Of a DNA stretch of 64,000 bases, positions 18,883 to 26,990 are shown in pieces. The notes beneath the pieces are model-generated. The model had not been told where the DNA came from, ran no database searches, and saw only the letters and a program-made list of their open reading frames with translations. Both the position numbers and the translations under genes were made by a program. Position 1 is the first letter of the stretch, and every line of letters begins with the position of its first letter. Source of the DNA: Microbulbifer sp. SAOS-129_SWC (GTDB taxonomy: Bacteria; Pseudomonadota; Gammaproteobacteria; Pseudomonadales; Cellvibrionaceae); contig NZ_CP155567.1 of assembly GCF_039696035.1 (NCBI RefSeq), positions 1,607,001 through 1,671,000 of the forward strand, read 5' to 3'.

Positions 18883-20436
18883 ATGGCGATTCTCGCGCGC
18901 AAATGGTTTGCCGCTGTGGTCTGCAGTCTGGCGCTGCCGGCAGTGGCGGACGATGCCGTCACTCGTATTGAAATAGACGCTACGCACCCCGGTGCTACCA
19001 TCAACCGGGATATCTATGGTCAGTTTGCCGAGCATTTGGGGCGGGGTATCTACGGCGGCATCTGGGTCGGTGAAGATTCCAGCATCGACAATATCCACGG
19101 TTTTCGCACCGACGTGATCAAGGCGTTGCGCAAGATCAAGGTGCCGCTGGTGCGCTGGCCGGGCGGCTGCTTCGCCGACGAATACCGTTGGCGTGACGGC
19201 ATCGGCCCGCGGGACAAGCGCCCGGTCCGGGTCAATACCAATTGGGGCGGGGTGGCCGAGAACAATGCTTTCGGCACCCATGAATTTTTCCAGCTGGTGG
19301 ATTTGCTCGGCGCCGAGGCTTACGTCAATGGCAACCTGGGTACCGGCAATCCGCGCGAGATGGCCGAGTGGCTGGAATATATGACCGGCGACAGCGATTC
19401 CGCGGTGGTGCAGGAGCGACGCAAGAACGGGCGCGACAAGCCGTGGAAGGTGGACTACTTCGCCATCGGTAACGAGGCGTGGGGCTGTGGTGGCAATATG
19501 CGGCCGGACTACTATGCCGACCTGTACAACCGCTTTGCCACTTTCCTCAAGACGCCTCCCGGCGCGCACCCGCATATGGTGGCGAGCGGGGGCACCGGCG
19601 ATAACACCGAGTGGACCGATGTGTTGAGCCGTCGCATCAACCACAATATCGATGGCATCAGCTTCCACTATTACACCCTGCCGACCGGCGAGTGGGGGGA
19701 TAAGGGCAATGCCACCGGATTTGGTGAGAAACAGTGGATCTCCACTCTGTGGCAGACGCTGCGTATGGAGACGTTCATCCGCCACAACGAGCAGGTGTTG
19801 GACAAGAACGATCCGGATAAGAAACTCGGCTTTTACGTGGACGAGTGGGGTACCTGGTACAACCCGGAACAGGGCAGGGAGCCGGGTTTCCTGTACCAGC
19901 AGAATACGCTGCGTGACGCGGTGGTTGCGGCGCTCAATTTCAATATTTTCCAGCGCCACGCCGAACGGGTGCGTATGACCAACATCGCGCAGATGGTAAA
20001 TGTGCTGCAGGCGATGATCCTCACCGATAAAGACAAGATGCTGCTGACCCCCACCTACCATGTTTACGATATGTACCAGGTGTTCCAGGACGCCACGTCG
20101 CTGCCACTCGAGATCGAGCACCCGCAGAGCTACCAACTGGGCGACACCCGCGTGCCCGGGATCAGCGCTTCCGCTGCCCGTGGGCAGGACGGCAAGTTGT
20201 ATCTGTCGCTGGTAAACCTGGACCCGCGCGAGGCGCGCCAGGTCGCGGTGGATGTCCAGGGGGCGGAAGTCACCCGCGCGCGCGGGCGCCTGCTGACCGC
20301 GGCGGCCATGGATGCCCGCAATACCTTTGACGCACCCGAGGCGGTTGAGCCGGCCGGCTACCGTGCCAGTGCCGATATCGGTCAGCTGACCCTGGACCTG
20401 CCACCGAAATCGGTGCTGGTTGTGAGTCTCAACTAG
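18883..20436 (+). CDS. GH51 alpha-L-arabinofuranosidase, exported
   Basis: A 517-residue family GH51 enzyme that removes alpha-L-arabinofuranosyl side chains and ends. The acid/base Glu198 is in the AIGNEAWGCGG motif and the nucleophile Glu321 in YVDEWGTW; RWPGGCFADEYRW and GISFHYY are also family motifs. A short signal peptide is present (WFAAVVCSLALPAVA), which is notable because many GH51 enzymes are cytoplasmic. AGGGAG at 18871-18876 precedes the ATG. A possible internal terminator lies directly upstream, so it may be controlled apart from the GH43 genes. Confidence 0.93.
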   Translation: MAILARKWFAAVVCSLALPAVADDAVTRIEIDATHPGATINRDIYGQFAEHLGRGIYGGIWVGEDSSIDNIHGFRTDVIKALRKIKVPLVRWPGGCFADEYRWRDGIGPRDKRPVRVNTNWGGVAENNAFGTHEFFQLVDLLGAEAYVNGNLGTGNPREMAEWLEYMTGDSDSAVVQERRKNGRDKPWKVDYFAIGNEAWGCGGNMRPDYYADLYNRFATFLKTPPGAHPHMVASGGTGDNTEWTDVLSRRINHNIDGISFHYYTLPTGEWGDKGNATGFGEKQWISTLWQTLRMETFIRHNEQVLDKNDPDKKLGFYVDEWGTWYNPEQGREPGFLYQQNTLRDAVVAALNFNIFQRHAERVRMTNIAQMVNVLQAMILTDKDKMLLTPTYHVYDMYQVFQDATSLPLEIEHPQSYQLGDTRVPGISASAARGQDGKLYLSLVNLDPREARQVAVDVQGAEVTRARGRLLTAAAMDARNTFDAPEAVEPAGYRASADIGQLTLDLPPKSVLVVSLN

Positions 20437-20801
20437 GGCTTGTGAGAACACCCGACGCGTATTGCCCGAATGCCTTTCGGTGTCGCCCGGTGCCCGGATT
20501 GGCGCTAACTGTCTGCAGGCACTCGCTGGCAAATCAAGCACTTACGTGCTCGATTTGCACTCTGCAGTTCCATAGTCGGGCTGGCAGGCTGCTGAAAAAG
20601 CCCTTTTCGGTAGCCTGCCAATCTGGTTGGCACAGGTCCCGACCCGCCCGACTGCCCGCGCCGCCAATGGGCAAATACCCGGTTCCGGGGTGCGCTGTGC
20701 GCTAAACCCTGTGATAGTATCGAGGAACAGTAAAAATACAGCGGGCCCGGCAAGGACGCCGTGCTACAGCCGAATACAGAATACGAACCGGGTTCTTAGG
20801 G
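20437..20801 (+). repeat. palindrome-rich intergenic region between GH51 and diguanylate cyclase genes
   Basis: This 365-base gap has no convincing gene. It holds two large inverted repeats. One is GCAAATC-a-AGCAC (20529-20541) / GTGCT-c-GATTTGC (20546-20558). The other is TGGCAGGCT (20582-20590) / AGCCTGCCA (20612-20620) with an inner CTGAAAA/TTTTCGG pairing. The second resembles small repeat elements with CAGGCTGnTGAAAA ends found scattered in proteobacteria. Either could act as the GH51 transcript end. Confidence 0.5.
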
Positions 20802-22517
20802 ATGAAACTGGCCTTTGCTCTCTGCGGGGTGTTGTTGTTCTGGTTTGCCGGCGGCACGTGCGCGGCGGTGCTGGAGGTGGCCCCCCGCCAGCCTTCCACT
20901 GCACTTACCCCTTATCTGAAAATACTGGCCGATCGCCCCGGCAGCCTGGATTTTGCTCAGGTTCGCGCGGCCGCGCAGCGTGGCGAACTGCGGGACTGGC
21001 CCCACCAGTCCGCCAATTTCGGTTATAGCGCTTCCGCATACTGGGTCTCTTTTACCCTGCACAACCCTTCCGACCGAACCCTGGCATTGCTGATCCGTCA
21101 GGACTATCCACTGATCGACTACCTGGATTTCTGGGCCGAAGACGAACTGGGCCAGTGGCGGCGAGTGGCGACCGGGGATCGGCGCCCGTTCGGCAGTCGA
21201 CCGCTGACCCTGCGGGATTTCATTTTTCCCGTCACCTTGCCACCCCACAGTGAACGCACCTACTACCTGCGCTTTGCCAGCCAGGGGGCGATGAATATCG
21301 GCCTCTCGGTCAGCAGCGAAACCGCGTATCTGGGCAAGCTGGAAATGGACCAATTGCTGCTGGGGATCTATTACGGCGGCTTTCTGGTGCTGGTGCTCTA
21401 CAACCTGATCCTGTTTCTGGCAGTGCGCGATCGGGCCTATGCCTACTATATGGGCTATGCACTCAGTTACGGGCTCTATTTTGGCGGGCTGAACGGTGTG
21501 TCTTTCCAACTGGTATGGCCCGGCAATCCCTGGCTTGCCAACGAGAGCCTGGTATTTTTGCTCGGCCTGACCCTGATCTTCGGAATCCAGTTTGCCCGCG
21601 AGATTTGCACTGGTCGGCAGCTGGCACCGCGAACCGACAAACTCGCGCGCCTGCTGATGTACTGCATGATTCCGCTGACACTGATCTCTCCGTTCGTCAG
21701 CTATCGCGTGATGATTACGGCCTTTACGCTGTTTGCCCTGAGTACCAGTATCCTGCTGCTGGTGTTGGGTGCGATCAGCCTGATGCGCGGTTCTTACTCC
21801 GCACGCTATTTTATGGTGGGCTGGATAACGTTACTGGCCAGCGTTATCGTCTATGTCTTCAAGACCTTCGGTCTGCTACCCCACAACAGCTTTACCCACA
21901 ATGCGTTTCAGGTCGCGGCACTGATCGAGATGGTGCTGCTGTCGCTGGCACTGGGAGCGCGGGTCAATGAAATCCGCAGGCGCGGCTATATCGACGAGCT
22001 GTCGCGCCTCTACAACCGCCGCTATTTCGACGAACAGCTGCCGCGCGAGTTCAGTTTTGCACAGCGTTCCGGTTCGCCACTGGCACTGTTGATGATGGAT
22101 CTGGACCACTTCAAAGCCATTAACGACCGCTTCGGTCACAGCCGGGGGGACCTCGCCATCCGCGCTATCGGCCGGCTCATTGAGCGCGATACCCGCAAAC
22201 CGTCCCTGGCCTGCCGCTATGGTGGAGAGGAGTTCGCGATTCTATTGCCGCGCACCGGTATTGAGCAGGCAGAGAAATTGGCGCAGCGGCTGGTGCGCAG
22301 GGTGGCGGGGCTGAATTTTAACGCTATGCCGCTGACCATCAGTATTGGTGTCGCCGGTCTGGATCGCGGCAATTTCAGCAACTGGTTGCAGCTGTTCGAG
22401 GCCGCCGATATGGCCCTTTATCGGGCCAAGCAGGACGGGCGCAACCGGGTGGCAAGCGCGCCGCGCGAGTGGCGCGATGAACGCCGCCAGCAACTGCCGG
22501 ATACCAGCGATGCCTGA
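20802..22517 (+). CDS. membrane diguanylate cyclase with 7TMR-DISMED2/7TM sensor
   Basis: A 571-residue signalling protein. Order: signal peptide (1-23), a periplasmic 7TMR-DISMED2-like domain (about 30-180) of the type predicted to bind carbohydrate-like ligands, about seven membrane helices (185-390), then a GGDEF domain. The active-site loop is GGEEF at residues 474-478, a functional variant. Where the inhibitory RxxD site is expected, five residues before GGEEF, the sequence is RKPS, so feedback inhibition may be lost. DLDHFKAINDRFGHSRGD carries the metal-binding Asp. Its position inside the arabinan locus suggests it senses arabinan products and makes c-di-GMP; this is inference. Confidence 0.9.
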   Translation: MKLAFALCGVLLFWFAGGTCAAVLEVAPRQPSTALTPYLKILADRPGSLDFAQVRAAAQRGELRDWPHQSANFGYSASAYWVSFTLHNPSDRTLALLIRQDYPLIDYLDFWAEDELGQWRRVATGDRRPFGSRPLTLRDFIFPVTLPPHSERTYYLRFASQGAMNIGLSVSSETAYLGKLEMDQLLLGIYYGGFLVLVLYNLILFLAVRDRAYAYYMGYALSYGLYFGGLNGVSFQLVWPGNPWLANESLVFLLGLTLIFGIQFAREICTGRQLAPRTDKLARLLMYCMIPLTLISPFVSYRVMITAFTLFALSTSILLLVLGAISLMRGSYSARYFMVGWITLLASVIVYVFKTFGLLPHNSFTHNAFQVAALIEMVLLSLALGARVNEIRRRGYIDELSRLYNRRYFDEQLPREFSFAQRSGSPLALLMMDLDHFKAINDRFGHSRGDLAIRAIGRLIERDTRKPSLACRYGGEEFAILLPRTGIEQAEKLAQRLVRRVAGLNFNAMPLTISIGVAGLDRGNFSNWLQLFEAADMALYRAKQDGRNRVASAPREWRDERRQQLPDTSDA

Positions 22518-22684
22518 TTTCGCTGCCAGTAGTCGGTCTTATCTTGTGCCGGGGAAAAACCCCTGGATTTCGGGAAGCTCAAGGCGCTGAGCTTATTTTC
22601 GATCGGTCCGGTGAAATAGCCTGGTTGGGCAGAGACGGGGGCCTGCGGGAGGCGGTATCCCGCGCGAGGCAATGTCCAGTAGAT

Positions 22685-22710
22685 GTCCCGGGCGCGGCAG
22701 CGCCCGGGAC
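22685..22710. terminator. bidirectional hairpin between convergent genes
   Basis: GTCCCGGGCGC (22685-22695) pairs perfectly with GCGCCCGGGAC (22700-22710) around GGCA. It lies in the 210-base gap where the cyclase gene and the large arabinanase gene converge and could end both transcripts, although neither side has a T-run. Confidence 0.5.
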
Positions 22711-22727
22711 GATTGTCGAAGGTGATA

Positions 22728-25700
22728 TTACTGGCTGCCGAGCAGCTCCTCATCAAAGCGCGCGGTGACATCCTCCGCTGTCATCGCTTCGTCGTAGATT
22801 TTTAACTCGTCCAGCATCCCCTTGTAGGGGGTATCCCAGTAGTTGACCCCCAGTGCAAAGTGCGTATTGGCCACCGGTGCGAAGACGTCCGGGAAATTCG
22901 TACCGCTGAATTTCATTTGGCCATTTACATAGACTTTGACATCGCCGTTATTGACGACCACTGCCAGCTGGCTCCAGGTATCGGTGGCAACCTGCTCGCC
23001 GGTATGGCCGTCGTACCAGCCGGTGCCCAGGTCGCTGCCGGACCACAGCATGGTATCGGTGCCGAAACCATTGGGCAGCAGGCTGATCCAGCTGTCGGTG
23101 GTGGCCCAGCCGAAGAAGCTGGTGGTATAGGCGTTAAGTGCGGCGGGATTGAGCCACAGGGTGAAGCTGTAACTGTTGTCGGTGATCAGGTCGTCCGGCA
23201 GTCGCACGCCGGAATTGCCATCCAGTACCAGGGCCTTGCCCACCACGCCCGCGGCGTAACTGACACTTCCGCCACTCTGGTCGATCGCGGTACCCACGAC
23301 ACTGCCGGCACCGAAGCCGCCGCTGCTGTCGCCGAGGCTGTCTTCAAAGCTGAACGTGGCGATGGGATTCGGCGGTCCCTGGGTTTTCACCGTGGCGGTA
23401 AAGCGCTTGCTTTGCTCGGCGCCGTCGAGGCTGATGGTCGCGGTGAGGGTGACCTGCGCATCGCTGCCTTGCGGCTGGGTAACGCTGCCGGTCTCGCCGT
23501 CAACACGGATTACCGCCGGGTCTGAGGAAGTCCAGTGAATGGCGCTGGCATAGGCGCCGCTGATTGGCAGGAACAGGTCTTCGCGCACGGCGCTGATATC
23601 GCCAAGGTCGAGCTGCTCTGCGGCCGAAGTCAGCAGCTCGGCACTCGACTTGGGCGTGATATCGAGATCCTGGATTTCCTCCGCGCTGAGTGCACTGTCG
23701 TAGACTTTCAGATCGTCGATCAGGCCGTTGTAGGGTGTATCCCAGTAGTTGACGCCGAGGGCGAAGACGCCGCTGGCACCGGTGAAAAAATCCGGTAGCG
23801 TGCCACCGGTGAATTTCTTCACTCCGTTCAGGTAGACGCTGACCTGGCCGCGATCGACGGAAAATGCCATATGGGTCCAGCTACCGGCGGGAATCTGCGC
23901 GCCGGTGGTGCCGTCGAACCACTGCTCGCTACCGCTCCACAGCATGGTGTTGCCGTCCCAGCCCTGGGGCTGGAAGCTGATCCAGCGGTTGGAGTAGGGC
24001 ATTCCATTGTCGTCCAGCTGCTCGTCCACGGCGCCGAAGAAGGCTGCGCTATACGCGCTAACGGCGGTGGGGTTGGCCCAGAAAGACACGGTGTATTCGT
24101 TGTTGTCGATCAGTCCGTCCGGCAGGCGCACGCCGTTACTGCCGTTCAGTTGCAGCGCGTCGCCGTCGTGGCCGCCGTTGTAATCGATCGAACCGGAACT
24201 CCACAGGCGATCGCCGGTGGCGGTGGCATCGGCGAAGCGCCCGAGACGGTCGCTGAGATCGTCGTCAAACGCGTAGTGGGCACTGCGGTTGTAGGGCAGC
24301 CGCTGCGGCACCTCGACGGTGAAGGTCTGCTGCAATTGCTGGCCGTTCAGCGCGATGGTGGCCGTGAGCGTGGCACTGGCATCGCCGCTACCCACATTCG
24401 GGCGGGTGACACGGCCACTGCCGGTAACCACTGTGGTGTCGCTGCTGCTCCAGTCGATGGTGGCTCCGCGGGTGCCGCGCTGCGGCAGATCGAGGCTGCC
24501 GCCCCTGGCGACTTCCGGGACGGTCAGGTCCGCGGCAATATCGGCGAGCACGTCGCCGGTGCTGCGGGTGGCCATGCGGCTACCCCAGATGCTTTCCCCT
24601 TCACCATCCAGCGCGGTAAATACCGGCACCAGTGCGCGGGCGCCGTTGTTCCACTGCCACTGCGTCACGCCGCGATAGGTTTTCTCTTTGCCGTCGATGG
24701 CCAGTGCCAGATCGATACGCTGGGGATCGTCGTCGAACAGCGTGTAGGTACCGCTGACTTCTCCGCTGACAGTGCCGTCGCTGTTGAGGCGGATGTAGCG
24801 GGTCTTCTTGGCGGTGCGGTTGATGTCCTTGCCGTGGGGGATGAACTTGTAATCCCCAACCAGATCTTCCGGTTCGACATGCTTGTCACCCGCGATCGGC
24901 GCATAGCGCTGCGGCGATACCACCGGCCAGCCATCGGCATTGATAAACATCTCGTGCACGCGTACGGCATGCTCTTCACCGCGATTGGGGAAGCGGGTGT
25001 GAAAGATCACGTAGTACTCGCCGGTGTCCGCATTGTAATAGGCGGAGTTGTGGCCGGGCGACAGGTAGCCACGGCTCGGCACCGGATCACCGGCGTCGGA
25101 GGCGAAGTTGAAGCCGCCCATCAGTTTTACCCCGTAAGGCGCGATGGATTCCCAGCTGCCTTTGGCTGCTGCCATGTCGTTGCCCTCGGCGTCGAGGAAG
25201 GGGCCGTCGGGATTGTGCGAGCGCGCCACGCGCATGTTGTAGCCGTCGGTGGAGACGAAACCGCCGAATGACATGAACAGGTAGTAGTAGTCGCTGTCGG
25301 GGCTGTAGAGCATGTAGCTGCCCTCGATCGCGCTGTGCTGACCGCCGGCGACGTGGGTGCCATAACCCTGGCCGGGTTTGGGCATACCGGTGTCCTCGTC
25401 CATCTGCAGTACGAAGATACCGCCGGAGTAAGAGCCGTAGGTCATCCACAGGTTGCCGTCCTTGTCGTGAAAGACGTTCGGATCGATGGCATTGGGCTGG
25501 ACGGTGGGATCGTAATGCGTGACGCCGGCGGGACCGTAGCCCTGGGCGATTTCCTCGTCGGTCATGCCGGAGCGCAGGAAGATGCCGAGATCGTTATAGG
25601 GGCCTTCGATATTGTCCGATACCGCCACGCCCAGATAGGAGCGCGGCTGGTCACACTCGCCGGTAGCGGGGTTGGTGCAGTGGTCGTAGTAGAAGTAATA

Positions 25701-26177
25701 GCGGCCGTCTTTCAGCCGGATCACGTCGGGTGCCCAGGAGCCCTCGTATCCGCCGACCCAGTCGATGCCCGCGGAGATTTCACTGGCGTAGGTGTTGAAC
25801 AGCGGGTTGTTATCGTCGACCCCTTCCGCCACCCGCTGCCACGTCATCAAGTCGGTGGATTTGGCCGCGGACAGGTGCGAGCCGAATACGTAGTAGGTGC
25901 CGTCGTCGGTGCGGATCACGGAAGGATCGTGTACTGCCATATCGTTGTACGCGATCGCGCTGGCATCGACGGTGGGCGGATAACTGCCTGCATCGGCATC
26001 GCCGCCGCCCTGATCATTGCCCTGATCGTTGCCGTCCTGGCTGCCGTTACCGGCTGCGCCGTTGTCCTGGCTCTCCGCTGCCGGTGGCGTATCGCTACCG
26101 CTGCCCTTGCAGCCGGGCAGCACGAGGCCGCAACTGCATAGCAGCAGCATATAGCTGAGCATTCTTATGATCTGCAT
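22728..26177 (-). CDS. large GH43 endo-arabinanase lipoprotein with Ig-like and two LamG domains
   Basis: An 1149-residue surface lipoprotein. The lipobox ends at Cys23 and is followed by a flexible Gly/Asn/Asp/Gln-rich linker (about 25-65). The GH43 domain (70-430) has Asp84 (AVHDPSVI), Asp232 (NAIDPNVF) and Glu285 (SAIEGSYM) and the long-arabinanase pattern seen in GH43_4-like enzymes, then a C-terminal beta-barrel (430-540). Two Ig-like units of the atrophied bacterial type (IDWSSSDTTVV; IHWTSSDPAVI) alternate with two LamG/concanavalin-like modules (about 635-850 and 950-1140), which look duplicated (both contain FALGVNYWDTPY). It likely cuts the arabinan backbone at the cell surface. Confidence 0.9.
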   Translation of the reverse strand: MQIIRMLSYMLLLCSCGLVLPGCKGSGSDTPPAAESQDNGAAGNGSQDGNDQGNDQGGGDADAGSYPPTVDASAIAYNDMAVHDPSVIRTDDGTYYVFGSHLSAAKSTDLMTWQRVAEGVDDNNPLFNTYASEISAGIDWVGGYEGSWAPDVIRLKDGRYYFYYDHCTNPATGECDQPRSYLGVAVSDNIEGPYNDLGIFLRSGMTDEEIAQGYGPAGVTHYDPTVQPNAIDPNVFHDKDGNLWMTYGSYSGGIFVLQMDEDTGMPKPGQGYGTHVAGGQHSAIEGSYMLYSPDSDYYYLFMSFGGFVSTDGYNMRVARSHNPDGPFLDAEGNDMAAAKGSWESIAPYGVKLMGGFNFASDAGDPVPSRGYLSPGHNSAYYNADTGEYYVIFHTRFPNRGEEHAVRVHEMFINADGWPVVSPQRYAPIAGDKHVEPEDLVGDYKFIPHGKDINRTAKKTRYIRLNSDGTVSGEVSGTYTLFDDDPQRIDLALAIDGKEKTYRGVTQWQWNNGARALVPVFTALDGEGESIWGSRMATRSTGDVLADIAADLTVPEVARGGSLDLPQRGTRGATIDWSSSDTTVVTGSGRVTRPNVGSGDASATLTATIALNGQQLQQTFTVEVPQRLPYNRSAHYAFDDDLSDRLGRFADATATGDRLWSSGSIDYNGGHDGDALQLNGSNGVRLPDGLIDNNEYTVSFWANPTAVSAYSAAFFGAVDEQLDDNGMPYSNRWISFQPQGWDGNTMLWSGSEQWFDGTTGAQIPAGSWTHMAFSVDRGQVSVYLNGVKKFTGGTLPDFFTGASGVFALGVNYWDTPYNGLIDDLKVYDSALSAEEIQDLDITPKSSAELLTSAAEQLDLGDISAVREDLFLPISGAYASAIHWTSSDPAVIRVDGETGSVTQPQGSDAQVTLTATISLDGAEQSKRFTATVKTQGPPNPIATFSFEDSLGDSSGGFGAGSVVGTAIDQSGGSVSYAAGVVGKALVLDGNSGVRLPDDLITDNSYSFTLWLNPAALNAYTTSFFGWATTDSWISLLPNGFGTDTMLWSGSDLGTGWYDGHTGEQVATDTWSQLAVVVNNGDVKVYVNGQMKFSGTNFPDVFAPVANTHFALGVNYWDTPYKGMLDELKIYDEAMTAEDVTARFDEELLGSQ

Positions 26178-26990
26178 TGAATGGTTCCCTCATCTTGGTC
26201 GTTATTTTTGTACTGCGTACCCGCCGGCTCCCGGTCAATGGGAGTACCGGTAAGGGGAGCATTATCTTGCCAATTGAGGTATGGTAATACAATATTAATT
26301 GATGGTTTGGAGAACTCGTCCCTGGTTGCGGTGGTTCCGTCGAGGGGGCTTGAGCGGGGTGGCGTTGGTTCGGAAAGTCCCGGCGGACGGGCTTTTCCGC
26401 TGGCTGCAGGCCAGTATCGCAGCCCCCGGAACCAGCGATCCCATGACTTCGAAAATAATCATAATGTATAACAAAAAGCGTATTTTAGGCGTTGACTCCA
26501 TGTTTTTTGCTGGATAGTATTCTTATTCATAATACAAATAGGGCTGAATACTCAACGATCTGCACCGGCAGTCGGGTAAATCAGACCCGCCAAAAAAGAA
26601 GCGCGTATCGACCTCTGTTGAAATAAGCGCCAAAATAACAAATAGAGAGAGGAACAGGCGATGAAGCTAGAGAGAGCCTCAACACTTCTGCGTCGACGCC
26701 GCCGTAGCGTTGGCCGTACAGCCGCAAATATCCTCCCCAGCCGACAGCCTGACTGCCGGCACCTGACCCGATACCGATATGGGCTTCAAACACCAGTGGT
26801 GTGTGCGGAGTCTGTGGCGCCAGCCCCCGTTTCTCCTGTGTCCGGAATTTTTATCCGTGCGTCGGGGCAGTGGTGTTGTTGGTGAGATTCCGCGCTGAGG
26901 TATAGCACGGAATTCGCGGGGCCTGGTGCTGTGAAGTCGGGCTCTGAAAATTCGGCAAGCAAAATAATAAAACCCAGATGGGAGATGATT
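26178..26990. promoter_or_regulatory. 813-base divergent control region, arabinanase / TonB receptor
   Basis: No convincing gene lies in this gap. AT-rich patches contain TAATACAA twice (26285-26292 and 26530-26537), TAATATTGT on the minus strand (26297-26289; also before the 14413 gene), and GTATT/AATAC (26517-26521 / 26531-26535) overlapping a promoter -10. These are candidate operators for the arabinan regulon. A 74-codon frame starting at 26661 has an Arg-rich unlikely sequence and I do not call it. Confidence 0.4.
26492..26520 (+). promoter_or_regulatory. sigma-70 promoter for the TonB receptor gene
   Basis: TTGACT (26492-26497) and TAGTAT (26515-26520) are 17 bases apart, a near-consensus promoter. 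Transcription would start near 26527, leaving a leader of about 460 bases before the receptor ATG. The -10 overlaps an AT-rich inverted repeat, as expected for a repressor site. Confidence 0.5.

Noticed and set aside
23871..25271. A 466-codon plus-strand frame opposite the large arabinanase
   Set aside because: Antisense shadow with low-complexity Gly/Val/Ala composition; catalytic motifs are all on the minus strand.
26661..26885. A 74-codon frame in the TonB receptor leader with AGAGAGG upstream
   Set aside because: Arg-run and Trp/Cys-rich end look unlike a real protein; kept only as a possible leader feature.
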